From: Piscicola geometra | Taxonomy: Eukaryota; Annelida; Clitellata; Hirudinida; Piscicolidae | Assembly: GCA_943735955.1 (NCBI GenBank) | Contig: OX030966.1 | Span: 2,988,011 to 3,052,010, forward strand | Direction: 5' to 3' | DNA: 64,000 bases | Shown: piece after piece, positions 22,504 through 55,381 of the stretch | How positions within the stretch are numbered: position 1 is the stretch's first letter | Layout of the letters: each line of letters starts with the position of its first letter | Notes under the pieces: model-generated | Told to the model about the DNA's origin: nothing | The model's database searches: none | Seen by the model: the letters and a program-made list of their open reading frames with translations, nothing else | Position numbers and translations under genes: made by a program

Positions 22504-25500
22504 TTATAAATCATTATAATTTTTTTTCCACAAACCCTCAGTATGTTCAAAGATCCAAGGAAGATATGACGTAACTCTAGTGAATACTGAAGGTTTCATA
22601 GATTCTCCACAATTTTTGCTTCCAAAAGACGATGCTCCCTGCAGATACCAACGACCATTTGAACGGTTTTGACACACTAAAGGACCGCCTGAGTCTCCTC
22701 TACAAGTGTCTTTACCCCCTTCTTTGTATCCTGCGCACAACTGAGTTCCACGAATTACTCGTCCCCAATACTGTGCGCACACTTCATTGCTGATGATCGG
22801 AAGTTTCACTTGGTTCAAGGTGTCTTTGGTATATTCATCATTTTTACCTACTTTTCCCCACCCAGTGGCGTAGCACAAGTCATCAGGGCTTGCGTCGTCC
22901 GTGGGAAGACATACTGCTTTGACGTTATCGTTGAATTTTAGAGGCGAGCTGGTGGATGAATGAGAAATGGCTCATCCAACCATTTATAAATATAAAACCA
23001 AATAAATTATTCATCACTATCTCCATCCAACCACTAACCTCAATAAAACGACTGCAATATCATGCAATTTATTTTTCCTGCCATATTGGTACAGGTAGTG
23101 TACAATTATCTTTTTGATAAGACGGGTGTGTGTTGGACCATCTTTCGACGTAGATACATCGTAGTCACCTGGAGAGAAGACGAAATAGTTTATTTCACTC
23201 ATTCAAGTTTTTGGTCAGAATACACTTCCACATTTCAACTGAGATATTACTTCTCTTCAATTTTAACAATTATGATTACCTGCTACTATTTTGACTCCTT
23301 TGTCGCCTAAGTATCTGCCTGTTTCATTGTCATAACTAAGAGGGAGGATGGTTTCATTGAAGTTTATGTCCAAAGTATGAGGGTGGAAAGAAGGGAATTG
23401 TTTGAATTCTAAAAGAAACTTCTATGAATAACTCCTACAACACATTCGTATGAAACACGAGAACAACACTCATACAACACACTACTACAACACCCCACTC
23501 AAACACTCCACAAAAACACACCTTTAAAACACATAAATACAACAAACCACTACAACACGCCCCTACAACATCTAATAAACACACTCATACAACCCACTAA
23601 GGAACACATAATGACAACAAACTAATGAACACATAATTACAACAAACTAAGACAACACACTACTACAACACAACACTACAACACCTTAAAACACATCACT
23701 ACAACACCACACACAAGCAATGGGCTGCAGTTAGAACAACAGTGGCTGAGAGGATGGAGCCGCCACATCTTATTTCCCCCCTACCTTTGGGGGTTCTAAC
23801 TATCACCTGATTGGTGTTGTTTTGTGATAATGGAGTTTTAACATCTTCAAATGTGCATTTAAACAATGAAAAATATAAATTAAATTTGTTAAAGGTTCTA
23901 ATTCAAAAATAAATTCAGTAAAACTGGCTATTAAGTTTTAAACAACTTCATCTTACCCAAAATAAACTTAACAAATTAATGCCCAAGGATCCCTATTGGG
24001 ATCCGGTATACAACCTTACCAAGCACAGACAGAAAACGAATATAACACGATTTAATACTTTATTTATAAATTAGAAGGTTTGTTTTAATCAGTCTATACG
24101 TTATTTCCGCTCTTGACACTGTTGTCATCACATACCATTAGTTCGAAAACGTTGAATTTCACAACAGTACGTGTCACAATTATTTTGAGTGTCATCTAGC
24201 AACAAGAAGTTTTCAAGTTTTCAAATCTTAGAATTTTGAAAAGGCTTCATTTACAGAAATTTTTTTTCATCACAACTCGGCTTTAAGTATTGAAAATTAC
24301 CCATTTTTAATGGAGGATACCAATGGTAGCATTGTGAACAGGCACTGCTATGTTACATTTAATAAATTTATTTTTTCGTTCTAATTTAATATTTATTTTT
24401 ATAAATTTATACAATCGTCTGCAATTGTATGACTTCAGCGGCGATACAAAATATAATCTGTTAAATGACAATAATTACAAGCCATGCTATGATAAAGACC
24501 AAACTTTGGAGTTCAAGTGCCAAGAAGTAAATTGATGTACAACAACCAACCGTTATTGCCAGTTAAAAAACGCATATGGTAGGTGTTGACCTCGTTGACC
24601 GGTTTCTGTCTAACTACAGACCCGTGATAGTGTCCAAAAAGTGGTGGTGGCCGTTGTTTTCCAACTTTGACAACTTGATGATAGTTTGCCGCATTAAGAT
24701 TACAAGTCTCTTGTGGTGGAGCTTTTGATCAGCTACACTTTTGTAGATATTTTGTTCGTCAGCTGATGCAATTTCCAAAAAACATAGTTTCATCAAGTGG
24801 TCCATCGAACAGTCCAATTGACGTCATACGCTACGACGGTATCGGTCATTTTCTCGAGGCAAGCAAACAACTACGTTGCAAACTCTGCAAAAGAAATGAC
24901 CAACCGAAATGCATAAAGTTCAATGTGTCTTTGCACCTGATTTGTGCGATAATGCATCAACCTCCATGGTGGAAACATGAATTGAACAGCCTATGTAATT
25001 GACATTTTAAAACAAGTTTTTAAACTTTTGTTCATTTAAATTTTCTTCGTGACAACATTCTTTATACGTCTTTTTCATTATAGTTTTTCATGACTACTGA
25101 CTACAATAAATATTTTTTTAACGGCAAGAATGATAGATATTGATAATTTACATAATGGATCATAGCAGTGCTTGTGCCCAATGCTCCCAATTGGAATCAT
25201 TGTTTTATAAAGGGTTAAAATAAACTCAGCATGATTATTCTCAGCTAGTGTGTTGTTATGATCCTATTGAGTAAGTAGAATAAATAGAAACACGCTGGCA
25301 TGGCCACTAATGATTTGGGCGTTAATGGATTAAAATAACTTACCAGTCTCACTAAACAATTTTATCAAATTGTTTTCGTGGCGGAAGAGCCTAGCGGCTA
25401 ATACAATACAATACAATACAACGACGAGTATTATTAACGTGGCGTAAACCCGGACGGGCTTAAAGACCACTTGGTTATGGAAAATTTGATGATAATATTA

Positions 25501-25602
25501 ATGATAGATGAATAAATGGAAAGTATGGGAAAAGTGGGGTATTGAAATTTAACAATAAAATCATGTATATATATATATATACATACATATACACATACCT
25601 AA

Positions 25603-25652
<50 letters not shown>

Positions 25653-28600
25653 TCATATATTTATTTTTTTAAATAGACAAAATATTTTTTTTTAAAGATT
25701 GAAACTGAAATGATAATAACAATAAAGTTAAGAAGAAAAAAAGTAGATATCTATATTATATTATTATTATTATTTATTATTATTATTTATTTTACAATTA
25801 TTATTGACCATTTGTATAAATACAAAAAAGAATGAAATTGGGAAGCAAGAAATTGATTAATGAAAAGTGAGCAGTAAATTTGTATGTTATTGTTATCGGT
25901 CGAACAAGTACGTTTTCAGGGAACGGCTGAATGTCGCGGTCGAGCTCGGGGATTTGAGTCTATTGGGAAGACTATTCCAAAGAGTCGGCGCTGCAACAAA
26001 AAAGCTTCTTGCACCTGCATACTTGAGTTTGTAGCTCTGTGGAACTACATCTCTTGACCTAGCAGATCTGAGTCTTTCCCTCTGGGGAAGACTTGCTCTC
26101 ATGACAATGCTACTCGACAAATAATCTGGGCACTCATTAGACAGACACTTGTGCATTAACAAAATGTTTTTGTATTCAATTCTATTTTCAACACAAAGCC
26201 AGTGAAGCTCCTTGAGAACAGGGCTGATGTGATCATACTTTCTAGCACCTGTTATGAGCCTAGCTGTGGTGTTGATTATAGACTGAATTTTCTGCAGCTG
26301 CGTCAATGGCAACCCAGTAAGAATGATATTGCCATAGTCAATTCGACTGAGAACCAAAGCATAAGCCAATGTTCTTAGTGAGTCCTTGGTCAATAACCAT
26401 CTTATGGATCGTATTTGGCGTAAAGAAGCAAAGTAGGTTTGAGTCATCTTGTTGATGTGTGTCGTCATGGTGAGGTCTTTGTCGAGATAAACTCCTAGGT
26501 TTCTGACACTATCGGAAGGAATTATCTCGTTCTGACAAATGCGAACTGGATCTTTGGGAGTGTGAGTAGAGTTTCGACGGGAGGAGAGCCAGATAACTTC
26601 AGTTTTGCTGGAGTAAAGTTTCAGTTGATTGGCACCCATCCAAGCAGCAATTTCATCAATGCACGATGACACCCTTTTTTGCAGGTCAGCCTGATAACCT
26701 TTAATGCAATGACCGTAAATCTGGGTGTCATCAGCGTACTGATGAAAAGCGAGCTCATATCTAGCTGCTATTCTTTTCAAATCTCCAGTGTACAAAGAGA
26801 ACAGTAAAGGACCAAGGACTGAACCTTGGGGGCTCCTACAGCGGAAACCGACATTGTCGATTTTGTCCCACTACAGCGGATGTCAAAGCATCTGTCATTT
26901 AAGTAGTCCCTAAACCATTCTAACGCAGAGTCAGAGAAACCATAGGAGATGTGCAGTCTTCGGAGCAGTGTTGCGTGATCTACCAGATCGAAAGCTGCCG
27001 ATAGATCAAGCAAAACTAACAATGTAAGCTTACCGTCATCTGCTGCCCTAACGATGTCTGAAAAGACTTTGGTTATGGCAGTTTCTGTCGAATGATGACG
27101 ACGGTAGGCTGACTGCAAGGGAGGGAAAAGATGAAATTCTGCGAGGTAGTTGACTACTCTGTGGAGAACTAATCTTTCCAAGAGTTTGGACAACACCCTC
27201 AAGTTTGAAATAGGCCTGTACGACGAAGTTTCAGTGAGTTTAAGACTTGGCTTCTTGAGCAGTGGCGTGATGTAGGCCGACTTGAAAGACTTCGGAACCC
27301 TGTCTGCCGAAAAAGACCTGTTGAATAAGCTCATTAAAAAAGGAACAATTATTCCAGATATCTCCTTCAACAGCCATGTAGGAACCGGGTCATTCGAGCA
27401 CTGCTTATTCGGAAGCCCTTGAATAGCCCTAACTACTTCTTCGTCAACTATGCTGAACCCATTCAAACTGAGCCCGTGCTTGCAGAATGAAAATGTTGGG
27501 TCATCTTGGGCATTGATTGACCTTCTCGCTGACGCAACTTTCTCTGTGAGGTGTGCGTGATAGTCATCAGCACTGATGCCTGAGACTGACGACGTCTTGC
27601 TTCTGCCCGCGATGCTATTGATGAGTTTCCAGGTGTCAGCTGGCTTCCCTTTGGACTGAGAAAGCTTCAAGTTCCAGAACTGCTCTCGCTTGCGTCTGCA
27701 CAGACTCTTGTAAACCTCCAACTGCTTGACCCAGGCAGTACGTGCTTGCTCATTTTTTGACCTACTGTAGCTTCTCTCAAGACTTCTCTTAAGGCGTTTA
27801 GAGACGCGACACTCATGGTCAAACCAAGGGTCCGAAGGCCTCTGGTGCACTCTAACAGTATTAAGAGGAATCAACTTATCGAGAATGCTAGTCAAAGTGG
27901 AGCTGTAGAGGTCAGCAGCTGAATCTACATCAAGGTCAGTGCTAGACGAGAGTGGAGACAGTCGAACCTGTTGAGCAAACTCTGTTCTATCCAAAAGTTT
28001 CCAGCGTCTACTAGAAGTTTTTTTGTACACAGGAGGAGGCTTGGCCAGTCAACACTTGCAGACCAACAATTTGTGGTCAGAGAAGCCTACCTCAATGCAG
28101 TCAACTTCAAGACTCTTTCTCGAGGCAACAACATCAAGCCACCCTCCCTGACTATGGGTTGGTTGGTTGACTGATGACTGGAAACCATGAGAGCTCAAGA
28201 TATTCTGAAACGTCTGAGTATCGTTATCACTTGGATTTTCAAGGTGGAAGTTGAAATCTCCCAGGATTAATACTTCTTCACTGTATGTGGCCAAGGTGCT
28301 CATGATTTCATTGAAATCTTTGTAGAACACGCTAGAAGCATAACCTGTTCGATAAACAACAAAACCAATGACCGCTCTTGAACCAGAGGTGATTCTGACA
28401 CAAAGATGCTCAAGATTTGAGGACTGAACTTCTGTGTCCAATGGTGCAACCTGGATTCCCGAGTCAGCCACGACTGCAACTCCCCCGTGGTTTGTATGCA
28501 ACTTGTTTACTGTATTGGAGAGTCTAGGCCTTGATCTATCGACCACTACCAAGCCCTCCTGCCGCAGTCGGCTGATACAGACTGACTCAGGATCATGCCA

Positions 28601-29789
28601 AGTTTCAACCAGAAACAGTCCATTTGTCTTGTGCTCTTTCATGGTCTCCAGAACATCATCCACCTTATTGTGGAGAGACCTAGTGTTCAGTAGGCCCAGC
28701 AAGACTGAAGGCCCACTCTTCTGACATTTGTGCCGATCAACTTTCTCATGGACAACTGGCTCATGGCTTCTAAGAGCGTGCCGGCTGGGCGTTCCTTTAC
28801 AAGTTTTCCGCCTCATCTGCCACGATAATGCCAATGCTGGCGGTGCCTTGCCAATCCTAGTCTGTTGATGGTCGTTCTAGCCTCTGCACTAAGCTCCCCC
28901 TTATTGTTATTATTAAATTATAAAAAGAATTCTTTTGAATAAATTTGCATAGGATAGAACAATAATAATAATAATAATAAACTAGTTTAGAGACTAAAAG
29001 ATCAGTGTTATGTTAGGTGAAACTATGGCAAAGGATTTTAGATTTGTTAGAAAATTAATATAATGGGAAAAAGAAAAGTTATAATTAAATAGGTTTTAAT
29101 CAACTCACCGGTCTTTGATTGACACAATATATGGTTAAATTTAATCAATTTAACTTACCGGCAGGTTGATAACAAACAACAATTTATATATATTATATAA
29201 AAACTCGTAAAAACAAAATTTACCTAAATATGAATAGAAATAATTAATCTAAACTAATTTTTAAAAAATATTATCTTAAAAATATGTTATTTAAGAATCA
29301 AATGGTATAAAACTTGTCAAATTTAAAAGGCAACCGTATTGGCGTCTCACTAGCGTGGGTTCGATTCTTACCATCGCCTAGGTGCGTCAATGCTCCAGAA
29401 GAGCCCCACACTTTATGGGAACAATAAAAAATAAAAGAACACATAACTCCCCTCTAACCTGCCAAGGCCACGAATGAGGCACGGCTTTTTCTCCATTAGT
29501 AATTCTCGCTCCAATATTGGGTTTGATGGCAGGAATGCCACAAGAAGGATCAGATGGTTCATGAACTTGCTTCGGATACTTTTCCAAGCTCTTTCCTTTC
29601 ACAGTTTTTCTCTTCGTCAAGCGATCAATCAAAGTCTGCACCAACTCATCTGTTTCTTCTTCATCATCACCACCAGCACCCTTAGCATCATATCCACTCA
29701 TTTCTCTTTCAACAAACAGACGCTTGAATCCACCTTTGAGGGCCCGTCCATTTACACTGTAACCTTTCACGACACTGTTGGTTGCAGCT
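22504..29789 (-). CDS. Trypsin-like serine protease, inverted paralogue lacking the CUB domain
   Basis: Exons: about 29789-29459, 23806-23708, 23421-23280, 23168-23039, 22948-22504. Sizes and phases of the last four equal those of the + strand gene at 11.0-13.9 kb (99, 142, 130, 445 bases). The first exon runs from the acidic spacer ([12 protein letters not shown]) straight into EPSDPSC, RITNGEK and PHSWPWQ with no CUB exons between. The triad is intact: [20 protein letters not shown]. Asp at the pocket base (KDTC) is kept; the residue before the GDSGGP Gly is Arg where the paralogue has Ser, and 214-216 reads SFG. The intron between 29458 and 23807 holds a piggyBac remnant and a LINE. The signal-peptide exon was not found; the acceptor at about 29790 requires an upstream exon. 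Confidence 0.8.
23422..23707 (-). repeat. Intronic ACAACACAC-type repeat, counterpart of 12691-12949
   Basis: Degenerate units such as CACTACAACAC and AACACACTC. On the coding strand it matches the GTGTTGTAGTAG repeat in the homologous intron of the + strand protease. Confidence 0.75.
23976..25218 (+). mobile_element. piggyBac-type transposon remnant (boundaries tentative)
   Basis: The coding remnant at 24520-25003 identifies the superfamily. TTAA tetramers at 23976-23979 and 25215-25218 are candidate target sites. Next to them are TGCCCAAGGATCCCTATTGG and, near the right end, TGCCCAATGCTCCCAATTGG, which are related to each other as direct copies, each partly palindromic. I could not align true terminal inverted repeats, so the limits are provisional. 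Confidence 0.6.
24520..25003 (+). pseudogene. piggyBac transposase C-terminal remnant
   Basis: The + strand reads [20 protein letters not shown] followed by KWWWPLF, the known piggyBac pattern GVDxxDxxxxxYRxxxRSKKWWWxLF. Further on, in another frame, it reads [11 protein letters not shown] and [13 protein letters not shown], corresponding to the C-terminal region with Cys pairs. Stops and frame changes separate the parts, so it is not functional. Confidence 0.75.
25383..25470. repeat. Short dispersed repeat (SINE-like end)
   Basis: It contains GGAAGAGCCTAGCGGCTAAT, related to the A-box region of the SINE at 12.3 kb, then TACAA repeats, ACGACGAGTATTATTAACG and a CCCGGACGGGC hairpin. A complementary version of the latter part is at about 35440-35500 and a shorter one at about 5403-5440. 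Confidence 0.5.
25564..25665. repeat. AT/AC dinucleotide microsatellite
   Basis: TATATA runs with ACACAT interruptions, about 100 bp, next to the 3' end of the LINE. Confidence 0.9.
25893..26795 (-). pseudogene. LINE reverse transcriptase, YADD motif to C-terminus
   Basis: 300 residues. It begins [14 protein letters not shown] sequence and has the catalytic [14 protein letters not shown]. It continues through [12 protein letters not shown] and [18 protein letters not shown] to the usual C-terminus [20 protein letters not shown] and LKTYLFDR. It is the third piece of the same broken ORF2. Confidence 0.88.
26777..28030 (-). pseudogene. LINE reverse transcriptase, N-terminal and palm part
   Basis: 417 residues. 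It has the connector with LNKLIPL-type and WFDHECR motifs, then [45 protein letters not shown] (first catalytic Asp of the palm) and [15 protein letters not shown]. The end ([16 protein letters not shown]) is an out-of-frame reading of the conserved [14 protein letters not shown] block, so a small indel lies near 26860-26830. Confidence 0.85.
28049..28834 (-). pseudogene. LINE apurinic/apyrimidinic-type endonuclease domain
   Basis: 261 residues. It has [15 protein letters not shown] (usual LNxRSLxNK start), a metal-binding Glu in [29 protein letters not shown] with the Asp/Asn pair, and SDHKLLV at the end with the catalytic Asp-His. These residues are all those needed for target nicking. The frame ends just before the RT frame at 28030, so a frameshift separates the domains. 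Confidence 0.85.
28871..29336. other. AT-rich intron sequence
   Basis: Part of the long intron of the inverted trypsin gene. It contains short AAT runs near 28960; nothing else was recognised. Confidence 0.5.
29337..29445 (+). mobile_element. tRNA-derived SINE, truncated, in the intron of the inverted trypsin gene
   Basis: It has the intact B-box-like GGGTTCGATTC followed by TTACCATCGCCTAGGTGCG, matching the minus strand of the 12.3 kb SINE. It sits just past the PWQ exon, the equivalent position in the paralogous gene. The A-box half is lost (the left side is ordinary AT-rich sequence). Confidence 0.6.
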
Positions 29790-29934
29790 TGAATTAATCG
29801 AATATTTATTTAAACAATGTTTTTCAAGTTATAAAAGATTTGAATCGTTAATTTTTTTATATTTGCAAAACAAGTTGTTAAAAAAATATTTTTTAAATAA
29901 TTCATTAGGATAATTTTGAGTTAAGTAAATATAA

Positions 29935-32350
<2,416 letters not shown>

Positions 32351-32351
32351 G

Positions 32352-32412
32352 GTATACAGTATATGTATACAGTATATGTATACAGTATATGTATACAGTA
32401 TATGTATACAGT
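32352..32412. repeat. 13-bp repeat GTATACAGTATAT, about 4.5 units
   Basis: A short array with a 13-base period that leads directly into the longer 13-bp array of a different unit. Confidence 0.9.
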
Positions 32413-33270
32413 ATAAGTATAATTTATACCTATAATTTATACCTATAATTTATACCTATAATTTATACCTATAATTTATACCTATAATTTATACCTATAA
32501 TTTATACCTATAATTTATACCTATAATTTATACCTATAATTTATACCTATAATTTATACCTATAATTTATACCTATAATTTATACCTATAATTTATACCT
32601 ATAATTTATACCTATAATTTATACCTATAATTTATACCTATAATTTATACCTATAATTTATACCTATAATTTATACCTATAATTTATACCTATAATTTAT
32701 ACCTATAATTTATACCTATAATTTATACCTATAATTTATACCTATAATTTATACCTATAATTTATACCTATAATTTATACCTATAATTTATACCTATAAT
32801 TTATACCTATAATTTATACCTATAATTTATACCTATAATTTATACCTATAATTTATACCTATAATTTATACCTATAATTTATACCTATAATTTATACCTA
32901 TAATTTATACCTATAATTTATACCTATAATTTATACCTATAATTTATACCTATAATTTATACCTATAATTTATACCTATAATTTATACCTATAATTTATA
33001 CCTATAATTTATACCTATAATTTATACCTATAATTTATACCTATAATTTATACCTATAATTTATACCTATAATTTATACCTATAATTTATACCTATAATT
33101 TATACCTATAATTTATACCTATAATTTATACCTATAATTTATACCTATAATTTATACCTATAATTTATACCTATAATTTATACCTATAATTTATACCTAT
33201 AATTTATACCTATAATTTATACCTATAATTTATACCTATAATTTATACCTATAATTTATACCTATAATTC
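32413..33270. repeat. 13-bp minisatellite, about 65 near-identical units
   Basis: The unit is TATAATTTATACC repeated over about 855 bp with practically no variation until the last unit (ATTCATAATT). Pure AT except for the paired C. The homogeneity points to recent expansion. Confidence 0.97.
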
Positions 33271-36003
33271 ATAATTAAAATTTATCATTATTATTTATAC
33301 TTAAGTATTGTACGTTTAAAAAAAAAGTTTTTATATAATTAAAAGTTGAATTTGTATATAAAAACAAACTTCACATACCTCTGGAAGCAAACTACCAGCA
33401 AAAGGACCACCAAAAAACGTCTCAGGAACATTTCGAAATAGAGAACTCGAAGTCTTGTAGAGTTGTCGCTTAAGTTGCGAATGGCTAAATTTTTTGAGTT
33501 TATATAAACTTCATCACACCTTCATTATATTTTTCACTAATTTTCCTCCAAATAAATATTTATTCGATAAAAATTTCAATAAAAAAAATTTTTTTAATCA
33601 TAAATTTCAATTTTTCTATACGAAAGTTTCACAAATACTTATTATAGTATTTCAAAACTACATACAATTTCTTCTATAAATTTAAGAAAAATCAAGTGCA
33701 ACTTAATAAAAAAAACACAATGGCATTTTATTGATATAAAAACAATGAAATGTAATAATTAAATTCAAATATGCAACAAATTATTCAAATATCCAGAATT
33801 TTATTTTTCTAACAAAATTGTAAAAGTTTTTAAAAATTAAATTTTTGGTCAATAAATTTTTTACTCTTTTAATTTACGACTTGAAACTCAAAAGCAATTA
33901 AATTCGAAGAAATCAGTTCAAAAAATTTTATTAGCTTGAAAATCTATTCTGTTGCTAGAATAAAGAAATTCTATATAATATTATTATAAGTTATTATACT
34001 GCATAATATTTTGTTCAAACAAGTGCGTTTTCGTTGTATTTTTGATTCACTTACTACTTATTTAGAACTAAAGACAAATAATGAAATTGAGTAAAAAAAA
34101 ATTTATTTTTATAAAACACATTTAATAATTTATTTCAAGTATAGAAAAAAAAAGTGAGTTATAGAGAAAGAATAAGTTTTAATTTAGAAAACCACAATTC
34201 TTCTTCTTCCCATAAAGTGCAGCATTGACGCACTTGGCGATTGTAGAATTCGAAGTACACGCTAGTGAGTCGAACGCCAAGCGTTTTACAAACATTGATT
34301 AAAAAACTTAAATATGTAGTCAATAATTTTTTTTAAATGCTCTTATTTTTTACAGATCATGTGTGGTTAAATCAAAAGCTATGGAATGTAATGGACAATA
34401 AAATGAAATAACAAATGCAGTTCAATTTTTATCCTTATTTAAACATTTAATACACAACTTTTTTTTTCGTAAAATATTTATCTGTCTGTTGGACTGGCTA
34501 ACCCAATAAATTGTTTATTTATCGTTAGAGTTTCATCAACAAAATGAATACAAATTTATTCCTGTTCTACCTAGTTAGTTATGCTAAATACTTATGTTAT
34601 ATTGATATTCTAATTTTGAGGGATTTGACATTTATATATACTTCTATAATATGATGACTAAAAAACCAGATTGTCGGGACATTTAATTATTATTGATTTG
34701 AAAGAAGTTTCTCTATTTTATTGCGACATAGGCATAAGGGTGCAAATCTGTGAGAAAAATTTTTTATATAAAAAGAACTGAAAATAGATTTGTAAAAAAA
34801 AATAAAAAGATTTGTGGAACGTTTTCTTTAGTCGTTCATAAAATAATTGGAGAAAAAAATATATAAAGTAAATGAATGAAAAATATAAGAATAACACTGA
34901 TTGAATCTATAAGTACGCAATATAAAACCTAATTATTTTTTCTCCAATCGCTAAAAACTTTAAAATAAAGTTTAATTTTCTTTCAAACTCGTGGACCGTG
35001 GTTATATTTTTTAGGGTGGTGGTTTTGATATTGGTAGGGTTGATGGCTAGTTGTAATTTAAATAATAAAGATGACCAATAATAAGAGGAATTAAAATCGC
35101 TATTGTTTTTCTTCAAATCGTCTATTGTGGCAATAGAAAAGTAATTTTATTGAGTATCGAACCTTTTTTTTAATGTTTACCGAAACAAATATTAATAGTT
35201 GATACAAAAAGAATTAGCAATACAGAAAACAATACTAAATAGTATCGCTGGTACCGGTTTTTTTATTCTTACCCTGGGGAGGACCCCCCCGAAGATTTTA
35301 CTTATATACACGTACAGGTTTGTATATCTATATTTATTTTATATATATATTCATTTACTTTATTTATACTTATCATTTATTTATTTATTTATTCATTTAT
35401 CATTATTAATATTATTATTACATTTTCCACAACTAAATGGTATTGAAGCCCGTTCGGTTTTACGTTAATAATACTCGTCGTTGTATTGTATTGTAATTAT
35501 AAAGTTATCTTATCAAATTAATAATAATTCTCAATTTCTTAACGAAATTTAAAAAGTGTTTTTGGTTATTTTTATTTCACATCGCTACTTTTGGAAAATG
35601 TTGATGCTTTTTTATTAAGTTCAATAGAACAATTTAAAATAATCGAAGTTTTACTGAAGTTTTATTGCTTTTTCATTACCCGAATATCCCATATTACCCT
35701 CTACTTGCAACCCTTAAAAAAACTTAACAAAATGAAACAAATAACATCAATTTCCAAAAACTAAATATCATTAAAAATGATTATAGTTTGTACTGATAAA
35801 GTTTTTATATTCTTGCCCTAAAACACGTTGAGTTATCTAAAAAAAACTTTTTTTCATGAAGCCGATCTACTTGCTCATCAATATCGCCTGAAAAAAAAAA
35901 CAGCCACGAACCAAAGCTTGACGAAAAAAAAAATTGAAAATAGAAAAAAACTAAAACAAATTAAATACTCTAAAAAACTGTTTGGATCTTCTCAACCCTG
36001 CAT
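33271..36003. other. AT-rich region with transposon fragments
   Basis: No gene was found. It contains a degenerate piece of the tRNA-SINE family (34216-34295; GACGCACTTGGCGATTG) and a fragment of the hAT family (about 34440-35240). A poly-AT stretch lies at 35320-35420, and 35440-35500 holds the complement of the repeat at 25.4 kb. The 3' UTR of the PTPN13-like gene should lie within the last few hundred bases. Confidence 0.5.
34440..35240. mobile_element. Decayed fragment of the 44.5 kb hAT family
   Basis: It is the reverse complement of about 44620-45430: shared stretches include TGGCTAACCCAATAAA, CTCGTGGACCGTGGTTATAT, TTGATGGCTAGTTGTAATT and AATACTAAATAGTATCGCTG. The terminal CAGGGGCGG end is missing. 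Confidence 0.7.

Positions 36004-55381
<19,378 letters not shown>

Larger units (their letters stand above)
25860..28870 (-). mobile_element. CR1/L2-like LINE with endonuclease and reverse transcriptase, frameshifted
   Basis: Minus strand, 5' to 3': an endonuclease frame, a reverse transcriptase frame and its C-terminal part, followed by a short 3' UTR. About 3 kb, nearly full length for ORF2 but without a recognisable ORF1 and broken by two frame changes (near 28040 and 26860). It lies antisense-neutral within the long intron of the inverted trypsin gene, in the same orientation as that gene. The good preservation of motifs suggests a fairly recent insertion. Confidence 0.88.

Noticed and set aside
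25893..28834. LINE ORFs as host genes
   Set aside because: Endonuclease and reverse transcriptase motifs are diagnostic of a CR1-like LINE, and the frame is broken twice.
32413..33270. CRISPR-like array
   Set aside because: The repeats are contiguous 13-mers with no spacers, in an animal genome; it is a minisatellite.
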